Below, one piece after another: positions 48,788 to 59,357 of a stretch of DNA of 64,000 bases (the stretch's first letter is position 1; every line of letters begins with the position of its first letter). The notes beneath the pieces were generated by a model that was not told where the DNA came from, did no database searches, and saw only the letters and a list, made by a program, of their open reading frames with translations. Both the position numbers and the translations under genes were made by a program. The stretch covers positions 992,001 to 1,056,000 of the forward strand of contig NZ_LR134269.1 in NCBI RefSeq assembly GCF_900636385.1, in the 5' to 3' direction. This DNA is from Staphylococcus warneri (GTDB taxonomy: Bacteria; Bacillota; Bacilli; Staphylococcales; Staphylococcaceae).

Positions 48788-50497
48788 ATGAAAGTTGAAG
48801 TTTATCAAAGCGAACCTGGAAATTATAACATGCAAGATTATGAGCAAACTTACAAAGATTTTGATTGGAAGAATGTTGAACAAGCCTTTTCTTGGAGTAA
48901 AACAGGAAAAATCAATATGGCATATGAATGTATCGATAGACATGTTGATGAGGGTAAGGGAGACAAAGTGGCGCTCAATTATAAGGATGAGCGACGTCAT
49001 GAGTCATATACGTTCGAAGATATGAAAAAATACTCAAATAAGGCAGCTAATGTATTAAAAAATGAAGCTGATGTTAAAAAAGGGGATAGAGTATTTATCT
49101 TTATGTCAAGAACGCCAGAATTGTATTTCGCTTTCTTAGGAATTTTGAAAATTGGTGCAATCGTTGGACCTTTATTCGAAGCATTTATGGAAAAAGCTGT
49201 TGCAGATCGCTTAGAAAATAGTGAAGCAAAAGTAATCATTACAAATAAAGCATTGTTACCTAGAATCCCAAAAGATAAATTACCACATTTAGAAAAAATT
49301 GTTGTTGTCGATGATGATGTTGAAGAAGGCTATGTAGATTTTAATCGTTCCTTTAAAGAAGCAAGTGAAGATTTTGAAATTGAATGGTTAAATGAAGATG
49401 ATGGCCTCATCTTACATTATACATCTGGGTCTACAGGACAACCTAAAGGTGTATTACATGTCCAAAAAGCCATGTTAGTACATTACATTTCAGGTAAATA
49501 TGTTTTAGACTTACAAGATGATGATGTGTATTGGTGTACAGCAGACCCGGGTTGGGTAACTGGTACGTCATACGGAGTTTTTGCACCTTGGTTAAATGGT
49601 GTGACAAATTGTATTGTTGGCGGACGCTTCTCTCCAGAACAATGGTATAAAATGATTCAAGACTTTAAAGTGACAGTGTGGTATACTGCGCCAACTGCTT
49701 TAAGAATGTTAATGAGTGCTGGTGATGATGTTGTAGATAAATATGATTTATCATCACTACGTTCAATTTTATCTGTTGGTGAACCGTTAAATCCTGAAGT
49801 AATTAAATGGTCTAAAGATGTATTCCATAAACGTGTGTTAGATACTTGGTGGATGACGGAAACAGGTGGACATATGATTGTGAACTATCCAGCTATGGAT
49901 ATTAAATTAGGTTCAATGGGTAAACCGCTACCTGGTATTGAAGCGGCAATTGTTGATGATGAAGGTAATGAGTTACCTCCAAATCGTATGGGTAACCTAG
50001 CCATTAAAAAAGGATGGCCTTCAATGATGCATGCTATCTGGAAAAATCCAGAAAAATATGATTCATATTTTATTGGTGATTGGTATGTTTCAGGAGACTC
50101 TGCTTATAAAGATGAAGATGGTTACTACTGGTTCCAAGGTAGAGTTGATGATGTCATTATGACTGCCGGTGAACGTGTCGGCCCATTCGAAGTAGAATCA
50201 AAATTAGTAGAACATGAGGCAGTAGCCGAAGCAGGTGTTATCGGTAAACCTGATCCAGTACGAGGTGAAATCATTAAAGCGTTTGTAGCTTTAAGAGAAG
50301 GTTATGAACCATCAGATGAATTAAAACAAAGTATTAAACAATTTGTTAAAGAAGGATTATCAGCACATTCAGCACCTCGAGAAATTGAATTTAAAGACAA
50401 ATTACCTAAAACACGTTCTGGTAAAATTATGCGCCGTGTATTAAAAGCTTGGGAGTTAGATTTAGATGCAGGTGATTTAAGTACAATGGAAGATTAG
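48788..50497 (+). CDS. acsA: acetyl-CoA synthetase
   Basis: A 569-residue AMP-forming acetate-CoA ligase. ANL-family motifs are LHYTSGSTGQPKGVLHVQ (P-loop), TWWMTETGGHM, YWFQGRVDDVIMTAGERVGP and the C-terminal LPKTRSGKIMRR, whose lysine near residue 548 is the AcuA acetylation site. It converts acetate to acetyl-CoA for growth on overflow acetate. The start is ATG 48788, after AAGGGGGA; the frame is open 25 codons further but without a ribosome site, and that start would lie upstream of the cre site. The acuA/acuC pair encoded divergently controls its activity. Confidence 0.96.
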   Translation: MKVEVYQSEPGNYNMQDYEQTYKDFDWKNVEQAFSWSKTGKINMAYECIDRHVDEGKGDKVALNYKDERRHESYTFEDMKKYSNKAANVLKNEADVKKGDRVFIFMSRTPELYFAFLGILKIGAIVGPLFEAFMEKAVADRLENSEAKVIITNKALLPRIPKDKLPHLEKIVVVDDDVEEGYVDFNRSFKEASEDFEIEWLNEDDGLILHYTSGSTGQPKGVLHVQKAMLVHYISGKYVLDLQDDDVYWCTADPGWVTGTSYGVFAPWLNGVTNCIVGGRFSPEQWYKMIQDFKVTVWYTAPTALRMLMSAGDDVVDKYDLSSLRSILSVGEPLNPEVIKWSKDVFHKRVLDTWWMTETGGHMIVNYPAMDIKLGSMGKPLPGIEAAIVDDEGNELPPNRMGNLAIKKGWPSMMHAIWKNPEKYDSYFIGDWYVSGDSAYKDEDGYYWFQGRVDDVIMTAGERVGPFEVESKLVEHEAVAEAGVIGKPDPVRGEIIKAFVALREGYEPSDELKQSIKQFVKEGLSAHSAPREIEFKDKLPKTRSGKIMRRVLKAWELDLDAGDLSTMED

Positions 50498-50557
50498 ATG
50501 ATTGATTAAGTAGTGTTAGCAAAATAACTATTTCCATACATTAACGATTAAGATAAA

Positions 50558-50598
50558 TATGATTGAGTTTAGTATTTCTAGACTCAATCATATTTTTT
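50558..50598 (+). terminator. terminator of acsA
   Basis: TATGATTGAGT (50558-50568) pairs with ACTCAATCATA (50582-50592), with a T6 tract from 50593. Confidence 0.88.
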
Positions 50599-50618
50599 GA
50601 ATATTTCTGATAATAGTA

Positions 50619-50633
50619 ATGTAAACGTTATCA
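50619..50633 (+). promoter_or_regulatory. cre site upstream of fhs
   Basis: ATGTAAACGTTATCA fully matches WTGNAANCGNWNNCW. It lies about 125 bases before the fhs start and beyond the acsA terminator, so it most likely belongs to fhs. Confidence 0.55.
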
Positions 50634-50756
50634 AATATTCGACATCATTGATTGAGTCGGTTATTATTAAAGTTGTAAGAGAATGAGAGTCATTACATAT
50701 CAAACATTCTTACACTTATTTTTCTATTTATATTATTTACAAGGGGTTGAAATAAG

Positions 50757-52424
50757 TTGGCACATTTATCAGATTTAGAAATTGCGAATCAATCAAAAAT
50801 TAGACCTATTAGTGAAATAGCTAAAGAGGCAGGGATTCCAGCAGAAGCCTTAGAGCAATATGGACATTACAAAGCTAAAATTGATATTAACCAAATAAAA
50901 CCTAGAGATAATAAGGGTAAAGTTGTATTAGTAACAGCAATGAGTCCAACACCAGCAGGGGAAGGTAAATCGACAGTTACAGTTGGTCTATCAGATGCAT
51001 TTCATGAATTAAAAAAGAATGTCATGGTAGCATTACGTGAACCAGCATTAGGACCAACATTTGGTATTAAAGGTGGTGCTACTGGTGGTGGATATGCACA
51101 AGTATTACCTATGGAAGATATCAATTTACACTTTAACGGTGACTTCCATGCGATTACTACAGCGAATAATGCATTATCAGCATTTATCGATAACCACTTA
51201 CATCAAGGTAATGAATTGGGCATCGATCAACGTCGTATTGAATGGAAACGAGTATTAGATATGAATGATCGTGCTTTACGTCATGTTAATGTTGGTCTGG
51301 GTGGTCCGACAAATGGAGTACCACGTGAAGACGGCTTTAATATTACAGTTGCATCCGAAATTATGGCTATCTTATGTCTTAGCCGCAGCATTAAAGACTT
51401 AAGAGAAAAAATTAGTAAAATCACAATTGGTTATACACGTGATCGTAAGCCTGTGACTGTTGCTGATTTAAAAGTTGAAGGTGCTTTAGCAATGATTTTA
51501 AAAGATGCAATTAAACCTAACTTAGTACAATCAATTGAGGGAACACCAGCACTTGTACACGGTGGACCATTCGCTAATATCGCACATGGATGTAACTCTA
51601 TTTTAGCGACAGAAACTGCACGTGAATTAGCTGATATTGTAGTTACTGAAGCTGGATTTGGCTCTGATTTAGGTGCTGAGAAATTCATGGATATCAAAGC
51701 GCGTGAAGCAGGTTTCGAGCCATCAGCTGTAGTTGTAGTAGCTACTGTGCGTGCCTTAAAAATGCATGGTGGCGTTGCGAAAGATAATTTAAAAGAAGAA
51801 AATGTAGATGCTGTTAAAGCAGGTATTGTTAACTTAGAACGTCATGTAAATAATATTAAGAAGTTTGGTGTAGAACCAGTTGTAGCTATCAATGCATTTA
51901 TTCATGATACAGACGCAGAAATTGAATTTGTTAAATCTTGGGCTAAAGAAAATGGCGTAAGAATTGCATTGACTGAAGTTTGGGAAAAAGGTGGTAAAGG
52001 TGGCGTTGATCTTGCTAACGAAGTATTAGAAGTTATTGATCAACCTCAAAACTTCAAACCACTTTACGAATTGAATCAACCTTTAGAAGATAAAATTGAA
52101 ACAATCGTTAAAGAAATCTACGGTGGTTCAAAAGTAACATTCTCAAGTAAGGCTCAAAAACAATTAAAACAATTTAAAGACAATGGTTGGGACCATTATC
52201 CAATTTGTATGGCTAAAACGCAATACTCATTTAGCGATGATCAAACAGCTTTAGGTGCACCAAGTGATTTTGAAATTACAATTCGTGAATTAGAAGCGAA
52301 AACAGGTGCAGGATTTATTGTTGCATTAACAGGTGCAATTATGACAATGCCTGGTTTACCTAAAAAGCCAGCAGCATTAAATATGGATGTTACAGATGAT
52401 GGACATGCAGTAGGCTTATTCTAA
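50757..52424 (+). CDS. fhs: formate-tetrahydrofolate ligase
   Basis: A 555-residue enzyme forming 10-formyl-tetrahydrofolate from formate, THF and ATP, thus feeding purine and initiator tRNA formylation. The P-loop is [14 protein letters not shown] (about residues 65-78), and [20 protein letters not shown] is a family signature; the C-terminal [15 protein letters not shown] is also typical. The start is TTG 50757 with AAGGGG ten bases upstream, and the conserved [13 protein letters not shown]-terminus supports it. Length is normal. A cre site upstream suggests carbon control. Confidence 0.96.
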   Translation: MAHLSDLEIANQSKIRPISEIAKEAGIPAEALEQYGHYKAKIDINQIKPRDNKGKVVLVTAMSPTPAGEGKSTVTVGLSDAFHELKKNVMVALREPALGPTFGIKGGATGGGYAQVLPMEDINLHFNGDFHAITTANNALSAFIDNHLHQGNELGIDQRRIEWKRVLDMNDRALRHVNVGLGGPTNGVPREDGFNITVASEIMAILCLSRSIKDLREKISKITIGYTRDRKPVTVADLKVEGALAMILKDAIKPNLVQSIEGTPALVHGGPFANIAHGCNSILATETARELADIVVTEAGFGSDLGAEKFMDIKAREAGFEPSAVVVVATVRALKMHGGVAKDNLKEENVDAVKAGIVNLERHVNNIKKFGVEPVVAINAFIHDTDAEIEFVKSWAKENGVRIALTEVWEKGGKGGVDLANEVLEVIDQPQNFKPLYELNQPLEDKIETIVKEIYGGSKVTFSSKAQKQLKQFKDNGWDHYPICMAKTQYSFSDDQTALGAPSDFEITIRELEAKTGAGFIVALTGAIMTMPGLPKKPAALNMDVTDDGHAVGLF

Positions 52425-52435
52425 ATTTAATTAAC

Positions 52436-52465
52436 AAACCCGGTAATGATTATTACCGGGTTTTG
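52436..52465. terminator. bidirectional terminator between fhs and the glycosyltransferase gene
   Basis: A 12-bp perfect stem (52436-52447 with 52452-52463, loop GATT) with T residues following; the two genes converge on it. Confidence 0.92.
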
Positions 52466-52469
52466 CTGT

Positions 52470-53378
52470 TTAACTTGCATTTTTATTGGGTTTTGTAAGT
52501 AAATGTGATTTAATACGATATTTTAATGCTTCTCTATACTCACTTTTAGATATTTTTTCTTCTACTAACATTCGTTTAAGTACATAATGTTGTCTTTGAA
52601 TACTATAATCTATTTGATTATCTGGTTTTAAATTACCATTTTCTTCGTAGGGTGTATAACCATAAGGGCTTTGTAATAAGCCGATTAAATATGCTGATTG
52701 AGCAATATTTAAATCTTTAGGTGGAATCCCAAATAAACTATAAGACGCTGAAGAGATACCTGTTATATTGGCACCGTTATAATCTCTACCAAAAGGTACA
52801 ATATTTAAATACGTATAAATAATTTCTTTTTTAGACATTATACGTTCAAGTCTTTGTGCTAATATAATTTCATTAGCCTTTCGACTATAAGTTTTTTCAT
52901 TAGAAAGTACTTGGTTTTTAATTAATTGCTGTGTTATCGTGCTGCCACCGGAACTTTGGTCATTTTGCAATATGTCTTGAAACATTGCTCGTATAATGGC
53001 CTTAGGTAAAATCCCATTATGTTGGAAGAATAAAGTATCTTCTGAAGAGGTTAATGCTTTAATGACCTCTGGACTAACATGTTTTGGACCAACAATTAAT
53101 GAGTTTAAAGAATGATCATATTCGTCTAAAATATCATTATTTTTATAATTAATTAGGTCATCACCAGCAAAGTGAATTACTTTATGTTTAAGTGCGTCGT
53201 CACTTATAGATGAAGCTTCTTTAGTCAATTGATGAAAATATATGATGGCTGCTAACAAGATAATAATCGTAAACATTAAACCAATTAGAAAAATGGAAAC
53301 GATGATATGTTTGAGTTGCTTATAATACTTTTCAAATCGAAACATTTTATCATGTTGTTGTTTCTTCATATTATCCAT
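52470..53378 (-). CDS. monofunctional peptidoglycan glycosyltransferase (GT51, SgtA-like)
   Basis: A 302-residue membrane-anchored transglycosylase that polymerises lipid II. One helix lies at about residues 24-48. GT51 motifs follow: SSEDTLFFQHNG with catalytic E113, GGSTITQQLIKNQ, and RKANEIILAQRLERIMSKK with IYTYLN. There is no transpeptidase domain. S. aureus has two such enzymes, SgtA and SgtB/Mgt; the location next to tyrS suggests SgtA, though I cannot verify that. AAGGAGG precedes ATG 53378. Confidence 0.9.
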   Translation of the reverse strand: MDNMKKQQHDKMFRFEKYYKQLKHIIVSIFLIGLMFTIIILLAAIIYFHQLTKEASSISDDALKHKVIHFAGDDLINYKNNDILDEYDHSLNSLIVGPKHVSPEVIKALTSSEDTLFFQHNGILPKAIIRAMFQDILQNDQSSGGSTITQQLIKNQVLSNEKTYSRKANEIILAQRLERIMSKKEIIYTYLNIVPFGRDYNGANITGISSASYSLFGIPPKDLNIAQSAYLIGLLQSPYGYTPYEENGNLKPDNQIDYSIQRQHYVLKRMLVEEKISKSEYREALKYRIKSHLLTKPNKNAS

Positions 53379-53469
53379 AGCAAACCTCCTTTATTTAGAC
53401 CTATTATACCATAGTCGTAAAGTTGACTTTTAAAATAATGTTAACTATAATTAATGGCAAATACATAAG

Positions 53470-53722
53470 TTTCAGATGAAGGACAAGTAGCTTTTTAGAG
53501 ATTTTTTAGAGAGTTAGTGGTTGCTGAGAACTAACATGATCTAACTAGTGAATACACCTTATATAACAGTCTGACGTTTGATTAATGAACGTATCATTAG
53601 TAAAGAGATAAGAGAGTGTTTATGGATTTCATTATTTAATCTATATATACCTTTAATTCAAGTATGGTGGTACCGTGCAATTGCGCCCTTACATGTAAAT
53701 ATGATGTAAGGGTGCTTTTTTG
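53470..53722 (+). promoter_or_regulatory. T-box riboswitch leader of tyrS
   Basis: Stem I begins with GATGAAGGACAAGTAG near 53475 and includes the AGAGAG and GGTTGCTGAGAA elements. The specifier is TAC (Tyr) at 53553-53555, followed by a purine. The T-box TGGTGGTACCGTG is at about 53665-53677, and the competing terminator is 53683-53694/53704-53715 with T6. Uncharged tRNA-Tyr favours readthrough into tyrS. The 110 bases between leader and gene hold no ORF. Confidence 0.93.
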
Positions 53723-53809
53723 TTGATTAAATAAATCTATCAATCATACTTATACAAATTTCTAGAATTGGTCTTTAATTCTAAGTTTTACGTTCATCTT
53801 AACTTATGA

Positions 53810-55102
<1,293 letters not shown>

Positions 55103-55135
55103 TAGTTGTAATATGTTGTGTGTAGGAGGTAAAGT

Positions 55136-55600
55136 GTGAATAAAGAAGAAGTCATCATGACAGGGTTACGCAATATGTTTAATAAAATAGCGTGGTTAAA
55201 TAAAAGTGAAATGCAAGAGGCATTAAAAGATTATAAGTCTAGTGAAGTGCATTGCATTGAAGCGATACACGAATTAGATAATCCTAACGTTAGAAGTTTA
55301 ACGGAACAGCTATTTATGACTAGAGGTGCAATTAGTAAATTAACGAAACGATTACAATCTAAAAAGTTAGTTGAAAGTTATCAAAATGAGCATAACAAAA
55401 AAGAAATTTATTTTCGACTTACGCCTAAAGGACAACAAGTATATCACACACATCAACAACTTCATGCAAAATTTGATGCACGAGATCAAGACGTTTTTGA
55501 AAGTTTAACACAACAAGAGTTCGAAAGCATTCAACATTTTATAGAAAAGTATAATCAACATTTGGATAAAGAAATTAAAAATAAAAGACTACAACATTAA
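55136..55600 (+). CDS. MarR-family transcriptional regulator
   Basis: A 154-residue winged-helix regulator. The recognition helix region is TRGAISKLTKRLQSKKLVE (about residues 62-80), and the wing is ESYQNEHNKKEIYFRLTPKG, both typical of MarR. The start is GTG 55136 with TAGGAGG upstream. It lies between tyrS and a drug-efflux-type MFS gene, and two near-identical operator-like repeats overlap the promoter of the efflux gene, so it is most likely its local repressor. The inducing ligand is unknown. Confidence 0.88.
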   Translation: MNKEEVIMTGLRNMFNKIAWLNKSEMQEALKDYKSSEVHCIEAIHELDNPNVRSLTEQLFMTRGAISKLTKRLQSKKLVESYQNEHNKKEIYFRLTPKGQQVYHTHQQLHAKFDARDQDVFESLTQQEFESIQHFIEKYNQHLDKEIKNKRLQH

Positions 55601-55613
55601 GTATGATATTTCG

Positions 55614-55650
55614 AAAAAAGTGCTCTAATTAATTTTAGAGTACTTTTTTT
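55614..55650 (+). terminator. terminator of the marR gene
   Basis: A stem of about 14 bp (55615-55628 with 55635-55648, one G-U pair) ending in T7. It isolates the efflux gene from upstream transcription. Confidence 0.92.
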
Positions 55651-55659
55651 ATTGGCATT

Positions 55660-55708
55660 TTGTTGACAAGGAAACTAAAAGGGTGTAAATTTGTTGACGA
55701 AGAAACAA
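55660..55708 (+). promoter_or_regulatory. efflux gene promoter with two MarR operator-like repeats
   Basis: TTGACA (55663-55668), a 17-base spacer and TAAATT (55686-55691) form a promoter. Two repeats, TTGTTGACAAGGAAACTA (55660-55677) and TTGTTGACGAAGAAACAA (55691-55708), are spaced 31 bp apart. The second has TTGTT/AACAA dyad ends. One covers the -35 box, the other the -10 end and start point. Confidence 0.65.
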
Positions 55709-55728
55709 AAAAGGAGACGTTTTGGTCA

Positions 55729-57147
55729 ATGAAAGAGACACAACATCAGATACCAAAAGAAACAATGAATGCGGCATGGGCAATAGCGATTGGAGCCATT
55801 GCACCTATGTTAGATTCAACTATGATTAATATTGGTATACAACAACTTAATCAAACATTTCATACTAATATAGATATCGTTCAATGGGGAATTACTGGAT
55901 ATATTTTAGCACTTGCTATAGCTATTCCTTTTTCAGGGTGGTTAATGAATCATTTTAATAGTAAATATACTTTTATTATAGCTATGCTAGTTTTTGGTAT
56001 TACTTCATTATTTGTAGGAATCAGTTCGTCAGTGAGTATATTTATTCTATTTAGAATCTTTCAAGGATTTAGTGCGGGAGTTATTACATCACTTATGTTT
56101 ACCTTACTGGTAAAGACTGCTGGACAAGATCATATAGGGAAGGTTATGGCAATCGTCAGTACACCTATGATCTTTGGACCAATTCTCGGCCCTACATTAG
56201 GTGGATTTATTATTCATTTAGCCTCATGGCGGTGGATGTTTTTTATTAACATAGTAGTTTCACTCATTTCTGTACTACTCATGATGAAATATGTACCATC
56301 ATTCAAACCATTTGATAAGCATAAAAAATTAGATATATGTGGAATTCTCTTATTAGGCATTACGAGTGCAACATTGATTTATGGTATCAGTCTAGCTGGG
56401 ACGATAGGTTCATTTATGGATAGTAAAGTTATGACATTTATATGCATTGGAGTGGCAGCTATTGTTGTTTATATTTTTTATAACAAACTATGCCATTTTA
56501 ATACGGTACTACCTTTAAATTTGTTTAAAAGTAAAACGTATTCAGCCTCTATGACAGGATTATTATTAGCTAATGTAGGCATTATGGGGCCGATGGTTAT
56601 TCTACCTTTATACTTTCAAGAATTTAAAGGTTACTCCGCTATTGGTGCAGCACTAGCGCTAATTCCTCAAGGCATAGGTATGTTAATCACACGACCATAT
56701 ATCGGAACATCTATTGACCGGATAGGGGCCAAAAAAGTTATATATATTAGTATCGTGATTGCTATTCTAGGCACAATTCCATTGATATTTGTTGATGATG
56801 AATCATCTATTGCATGGTTGTCGTTCATTTTATTTATTCGTGGATGTAGTGTTGGTGGTATCAATTTAGGTTTAATGGCCGATGCCTACAAAGGTGTTTC
56901 TCAGAATCAGTTATCTGAAGCTGGCGTAGGAATTAACATGATTGAAAATATCGGTGCAAGTTTTGGTACAGCAATCATAGCAACTGTTGTAGCTTCTAAT
57001 TTATCCATGAGACATAGTCATCATGAAATGAGTCATTCAATTGTGGGCTTTCATGAAGGTTTTCTAGTTTCAATGATTGCGATTATACTCATTTTAATTC
57101 CAACTTATTACTTAGGTGAAAATAAAACAGGTATGGATGAAAACTAA
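55729..57147 (+). CDS. DHA2-family MFS drug efflux transporter
   Basis: A 472-residue major facilitator transporter with about 14 hydrophobic segments, of the EmrB/QacA (DHA2) type. Characteristic pieces are APMLDSTMINIGIQQL in helix 1, WGITGYILALAIAIPFSGWL with the early MFS motif, RIFQGFSAGVITSLM and the antiporter motif GPILGPTLGGFI. I chose ATG 55729, preceded by AAGGAG; ATG or TTG codons further upstream fall in the promoter. The last codons and the TAA lie inside a terminator stem. The substrate is unknown; control by the adjacent MarR protein suggests an inducible drug or toxicant. Confidence 0.9.
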   Translation: MKETQHQIPKETMNAAWAIAIGAIAPMLDSTMINIGIQQLNQTFHTNIDIVQWGITGYILALAIAIPFSGWLMNHFNSKYTFIIAMLVFGITSLFVGISSSVSIFILFRIFQGFSAGVITSLMFTLLVKTAGQDHIGKVMAIVSTPMIFGPILGPTLGGFIIHLASWRWMFFINIVVSLISVLLMMKYVPSFKPFDKHKKLDICGILLLGITSATLIYGISLAGTIGSFMDSKVMTFICIGVAAIVVYIFYNKLCHFNTVLPLNLFKSKTYSASMTGLLLANVGIMGPMVILPLYFQEFKGYSAIGAALALIPQGIGMLITRPYIGTSIDRIGAKKVIYISIVIAILGTIPLIFVDDESSIAWLSFILFIRGCSVGGINLGLMADAYKGVSQNQLSEAGVGINMIENIGASFGTAIIATVVASNLSMRHSHHEMSHSIVGFHEGFLVSMIAIILILIPTYYLGENKTGMDEN

Positions 57148-57163
57148 TTTCATCCATACCTGT
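57127..57163. terminator. bidirectional terminator overlapping the efflux gene 3' end
   Basis: ACAGGTATGGATGAAA (57127-57142) pairs perfectly over 16 bp with TTTCATCCATACCTGT (57148-57163). The TAA stop is in the five-base loop. It serves the convergent efflux and htrA genes. Confidence 0.9.
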
Positions 57164-57170
57164 TATTTAT

Positions 57171-58415
57171 TTATTCTGCAAATTGACTTTGTTTTTCTGA
57201 AGAAGTCTGAACTTGTTTCTTCAGTTTCACATCGATTGTTTCAGTTTTACCATCTCGAATAATCGTCAATTTAACGTGTTCACCTGGTTTCTTATTCTCA
57301 TATAGGTATGTTCGTAAATCTGTGTCTTCTTTTACTGATTTTCCGTCTACCTTAGTGATAATATCTCCTTTTTTCAAGTCACTATCATGATCAACTTTAG
57401 CTACATATACGCCAGATTGACTATCCGTATTTAATTCCTTCTTATATGAATCTGGAATATCGTTTAAATTAATTAATCCGATACCTATAGAAGGGCGTTC
57501 TATTTTACCGTGTTTAACTAATTGTTCAATGGTAACTTTGACTTCGTTACTTGGTATAGCGAATCCAATTCCCTCAACTTGTTCTGAGGCTATTTTCATA
57601 GAGTTTATGCCAACTAAATTACCGTTGATATCTACCAAGGCACCTCCAGAGTTACCAGGGTTAATTGCTGCATCAGTTTGAAGTACATTTACTTTTGTAT
57701 TTCCACCAGTGGTATTTGCATCAATAGTACGTTCATTTGCTGAAATAATACCTGAAGTAACTGAATTAGCAAATTCTAGGCCTAGAGGGTTACCCATAGC
57801 AAATACACTATCACCTGTTTGTACTTTAGATGAATTAGCAAAGTCTATAGCTTTGATACCTTTCGTATTATTAATTTTTAATACGGCAATATCAGTGACT
57901 GCGTCTTTACCAACTAATTTTGCTTTAACTTGTTTAGAATTGTGTAACTGAACCTTAATCTCAGAAGCACCATCGATAACGTGATTATTGGTAACGATAT
58001 ATGCTGAACCATCACTTATTTGATAGATAACTCCTGATCCAATACCAGCTTCTTCAGGCTTAGATGTCTTTCCATTCAGTAAATCGTCCAAGTTCGTTGA
58101 CTTTTGCATATTAATAACACCTACAATTGCTGGTGATACATCTTTAATCATCTCATGAACTGAACTATATTTATCACTTTTACCATCCAATTGGTTACCA
58201 CCTTTACTATTAGAAGCTTCATTAACAGTGGCACCATTTTGATTGAAAATGGTATGATCTAGTAGTTTACCAATACCCAATACAAGTAATGCACCTATGA
58301 TACCTGCTATTAATGCAACGAGTATAGTTTTAAACCAAGGAAACTTAGGTTTATTATATCGAGATGGCTGATTGTTAGAATCAAAGGATTGATTCATTTG
58401 TGTATAATCTGACAT
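57171..58415 (-). CDS. htrA: HtrA/DegP-type membrane serine protease
   Basis: A 414-residue surface quality-control protease. One membrane helix (ILVALIAGIIGALLVLGIG, about residues 31-49) anchors it with the protease outside. The catalytic triad is H145 (TNNHVIDG), D175 (VTDIAVLK) and S256 (NPGNSGGAL); a PDZ domain occupies about 315-405 (KGDIITKVDGKSV). S. aureus has HtrA1 and a larger HtrA2; this size and place agree with HtrA1. The start is ATG 58415, seven bases after TTGGAGG; the longer frame from 58442 lacks a ribosome site. Confidence 0.94.
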   Translation of the reverse strand: MSDYTQMNQSFDSNNQPSRYNKPKFPWFKTILVALIAGIIGALLVLGIGKLLDHTIFNQNGATVNEASNSKGGNQLDGKSDKYSSVHEMIKDVSPAIVGVINMQKSTNLDDLLNGKTSKPEEAGIGSGVIYQISDGSAYIVTNNHVIDGASEIKVQLHNSKQVKAKLVGKDAVTDIAVLKINNTKGIKAIDFANSSKVQTGDSVFAMGNPLGLEFANSVTSGIISANERTIDANTTGGNTKVNVLQTDAAINPGNSGGALVDINGNLVGINSMKIASEQVEGIGFAIPSNEVKVTIEQLVKHGKIERPSIGIGLINLNDIPDSYKKELNTDSQSGVYVAKVDHDSDLKKGDIITKVDGKSVKEDTDLRTYLYENKKPGEHVKLTIIRDGKTETIDVKLKKQVQTSSEKQSQFAE

Positions 58416-58585
58416 ATTTGACCTCCAATTAATTTTTCTCACAATATAATTATGTAATTTTTTTCACAAAAACGCTAGTTTTCTGCAATCAGACTTTAGA
58501 CTTATTTCATGCTTATCTTGTTCAACAAGTATGTAAATGATAAAATCTAAATGTTAAATAGAAAACAATAAGAGTAGGTGTAACT

Positions 58586-59203
58586 ATGTATAAAGTGATT
58601 AGTAGTATCTTGTATTTTATTTTAGTAAAGTTAGGTAAATCTTTATTTGTTATAGGTACAGAAAATATACCAAAAGACAATCAATATGTTGTGACTTGTA
58701 CACATGAAAGTTATAACGAAGTGATTATGTTAGGTATGGCTATTTATCCAAAGCAAATTCATTATATGGCTAAAAAAGAACTATTTAGTAATAAATGGGG
58801 CGGTAAATTTTTAACTGCATTAAATGCATTTCCGGTTGATAGAGAAAATCCAGGGCCAAGTACATTAAAAAGACCGATTAAATTATTAAAAGAAAACAAA
58901 ACAGTTGGCATATTCCCAACTGGTCATAGAACATCTGCAGAAGGTGCACCATTAAAACGAGGTGCGGCAACAATAGCCATGTTAGGTAAAGCACCTATAT
59001 TACCTGCAGCATATGTAGGTCCAAAAAAATTACATGGGCTCGTTACTGGGCAAGCATTAATAAAGTTTGGTGAACCTATTGATACAAGTAATTTACCAAA
59101 AGACTTAAAAAGAAATGAAAAAGTAGATTACTTAACAAAAGAAATCGAACGCCAAACAACAGCATTGCAAAAAGAATTAAATGAATTAGCTAAAAATTTA
59201 TAA
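58586..59203 (+). CDS. PlsC-like 1-acyl-sn-glycerol-3-phosphate acyltransferase
   Basis: A 205-residue membrane-associated acyltransferase of the PlsC family, which forms phosphatidic acid. An N-terminal hydrophobic segment (VISSILYFILVKLG) is followed by motif I, which here is H40-ESYN-E45 rather than HX4D; motif II is FPVDRENPG (82-90), and motif III FPTGHRTS (110-117) has Thr where FPEGTRS-type motifs have Glu. These differences may define a staphylococcal subfamily with altered substrate; they may also be normal for this lineage. The gene diverges from htrA and has its own terminator. Confidence 0.82.
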   Translation: MYKVISSILYFILVKLGKSLFVIGTENIPKDNQYVVTCTHESYNEVIMLGMAIYPKQIHYMAKKELFSNKWGGKFLTALNAFPVDRENPGPSTLKRPIKLLKENKTVGIFPTGHRTSAEGAPLKRGAATIAMLGKAPILPAAYVGPKKLHGLVTGQALIKFGEPIDTSNLPKDLKRNEKVDYLTKEIERQTTALQKELNELAKNL

Positions 59204-59212
59204 TTAAACATT

Positions 59213-59262
59213 AAGGTTGGATAGGGATTCAATGAAATATTTGAATCATATCCAACCTTTTT
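59213..59262 (+). terminator. terminator of the plsC-like gene
   Basis: AAGGTTGGATA (59213-59223) pairs with TATCCAACCTT (59249-59259) with an inner GGATTCA/TGAATC stem; T residues follow. Confidence 0.88.
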
Positions 59263-59357
59263 AATATGTTTTTTAATGTATAAGTAAATAGACAATATGT
59301 GTCCTCCATCATTCTTATGATGTACAAAACATTTTAAATTTTAGGGGGACATTTTAA

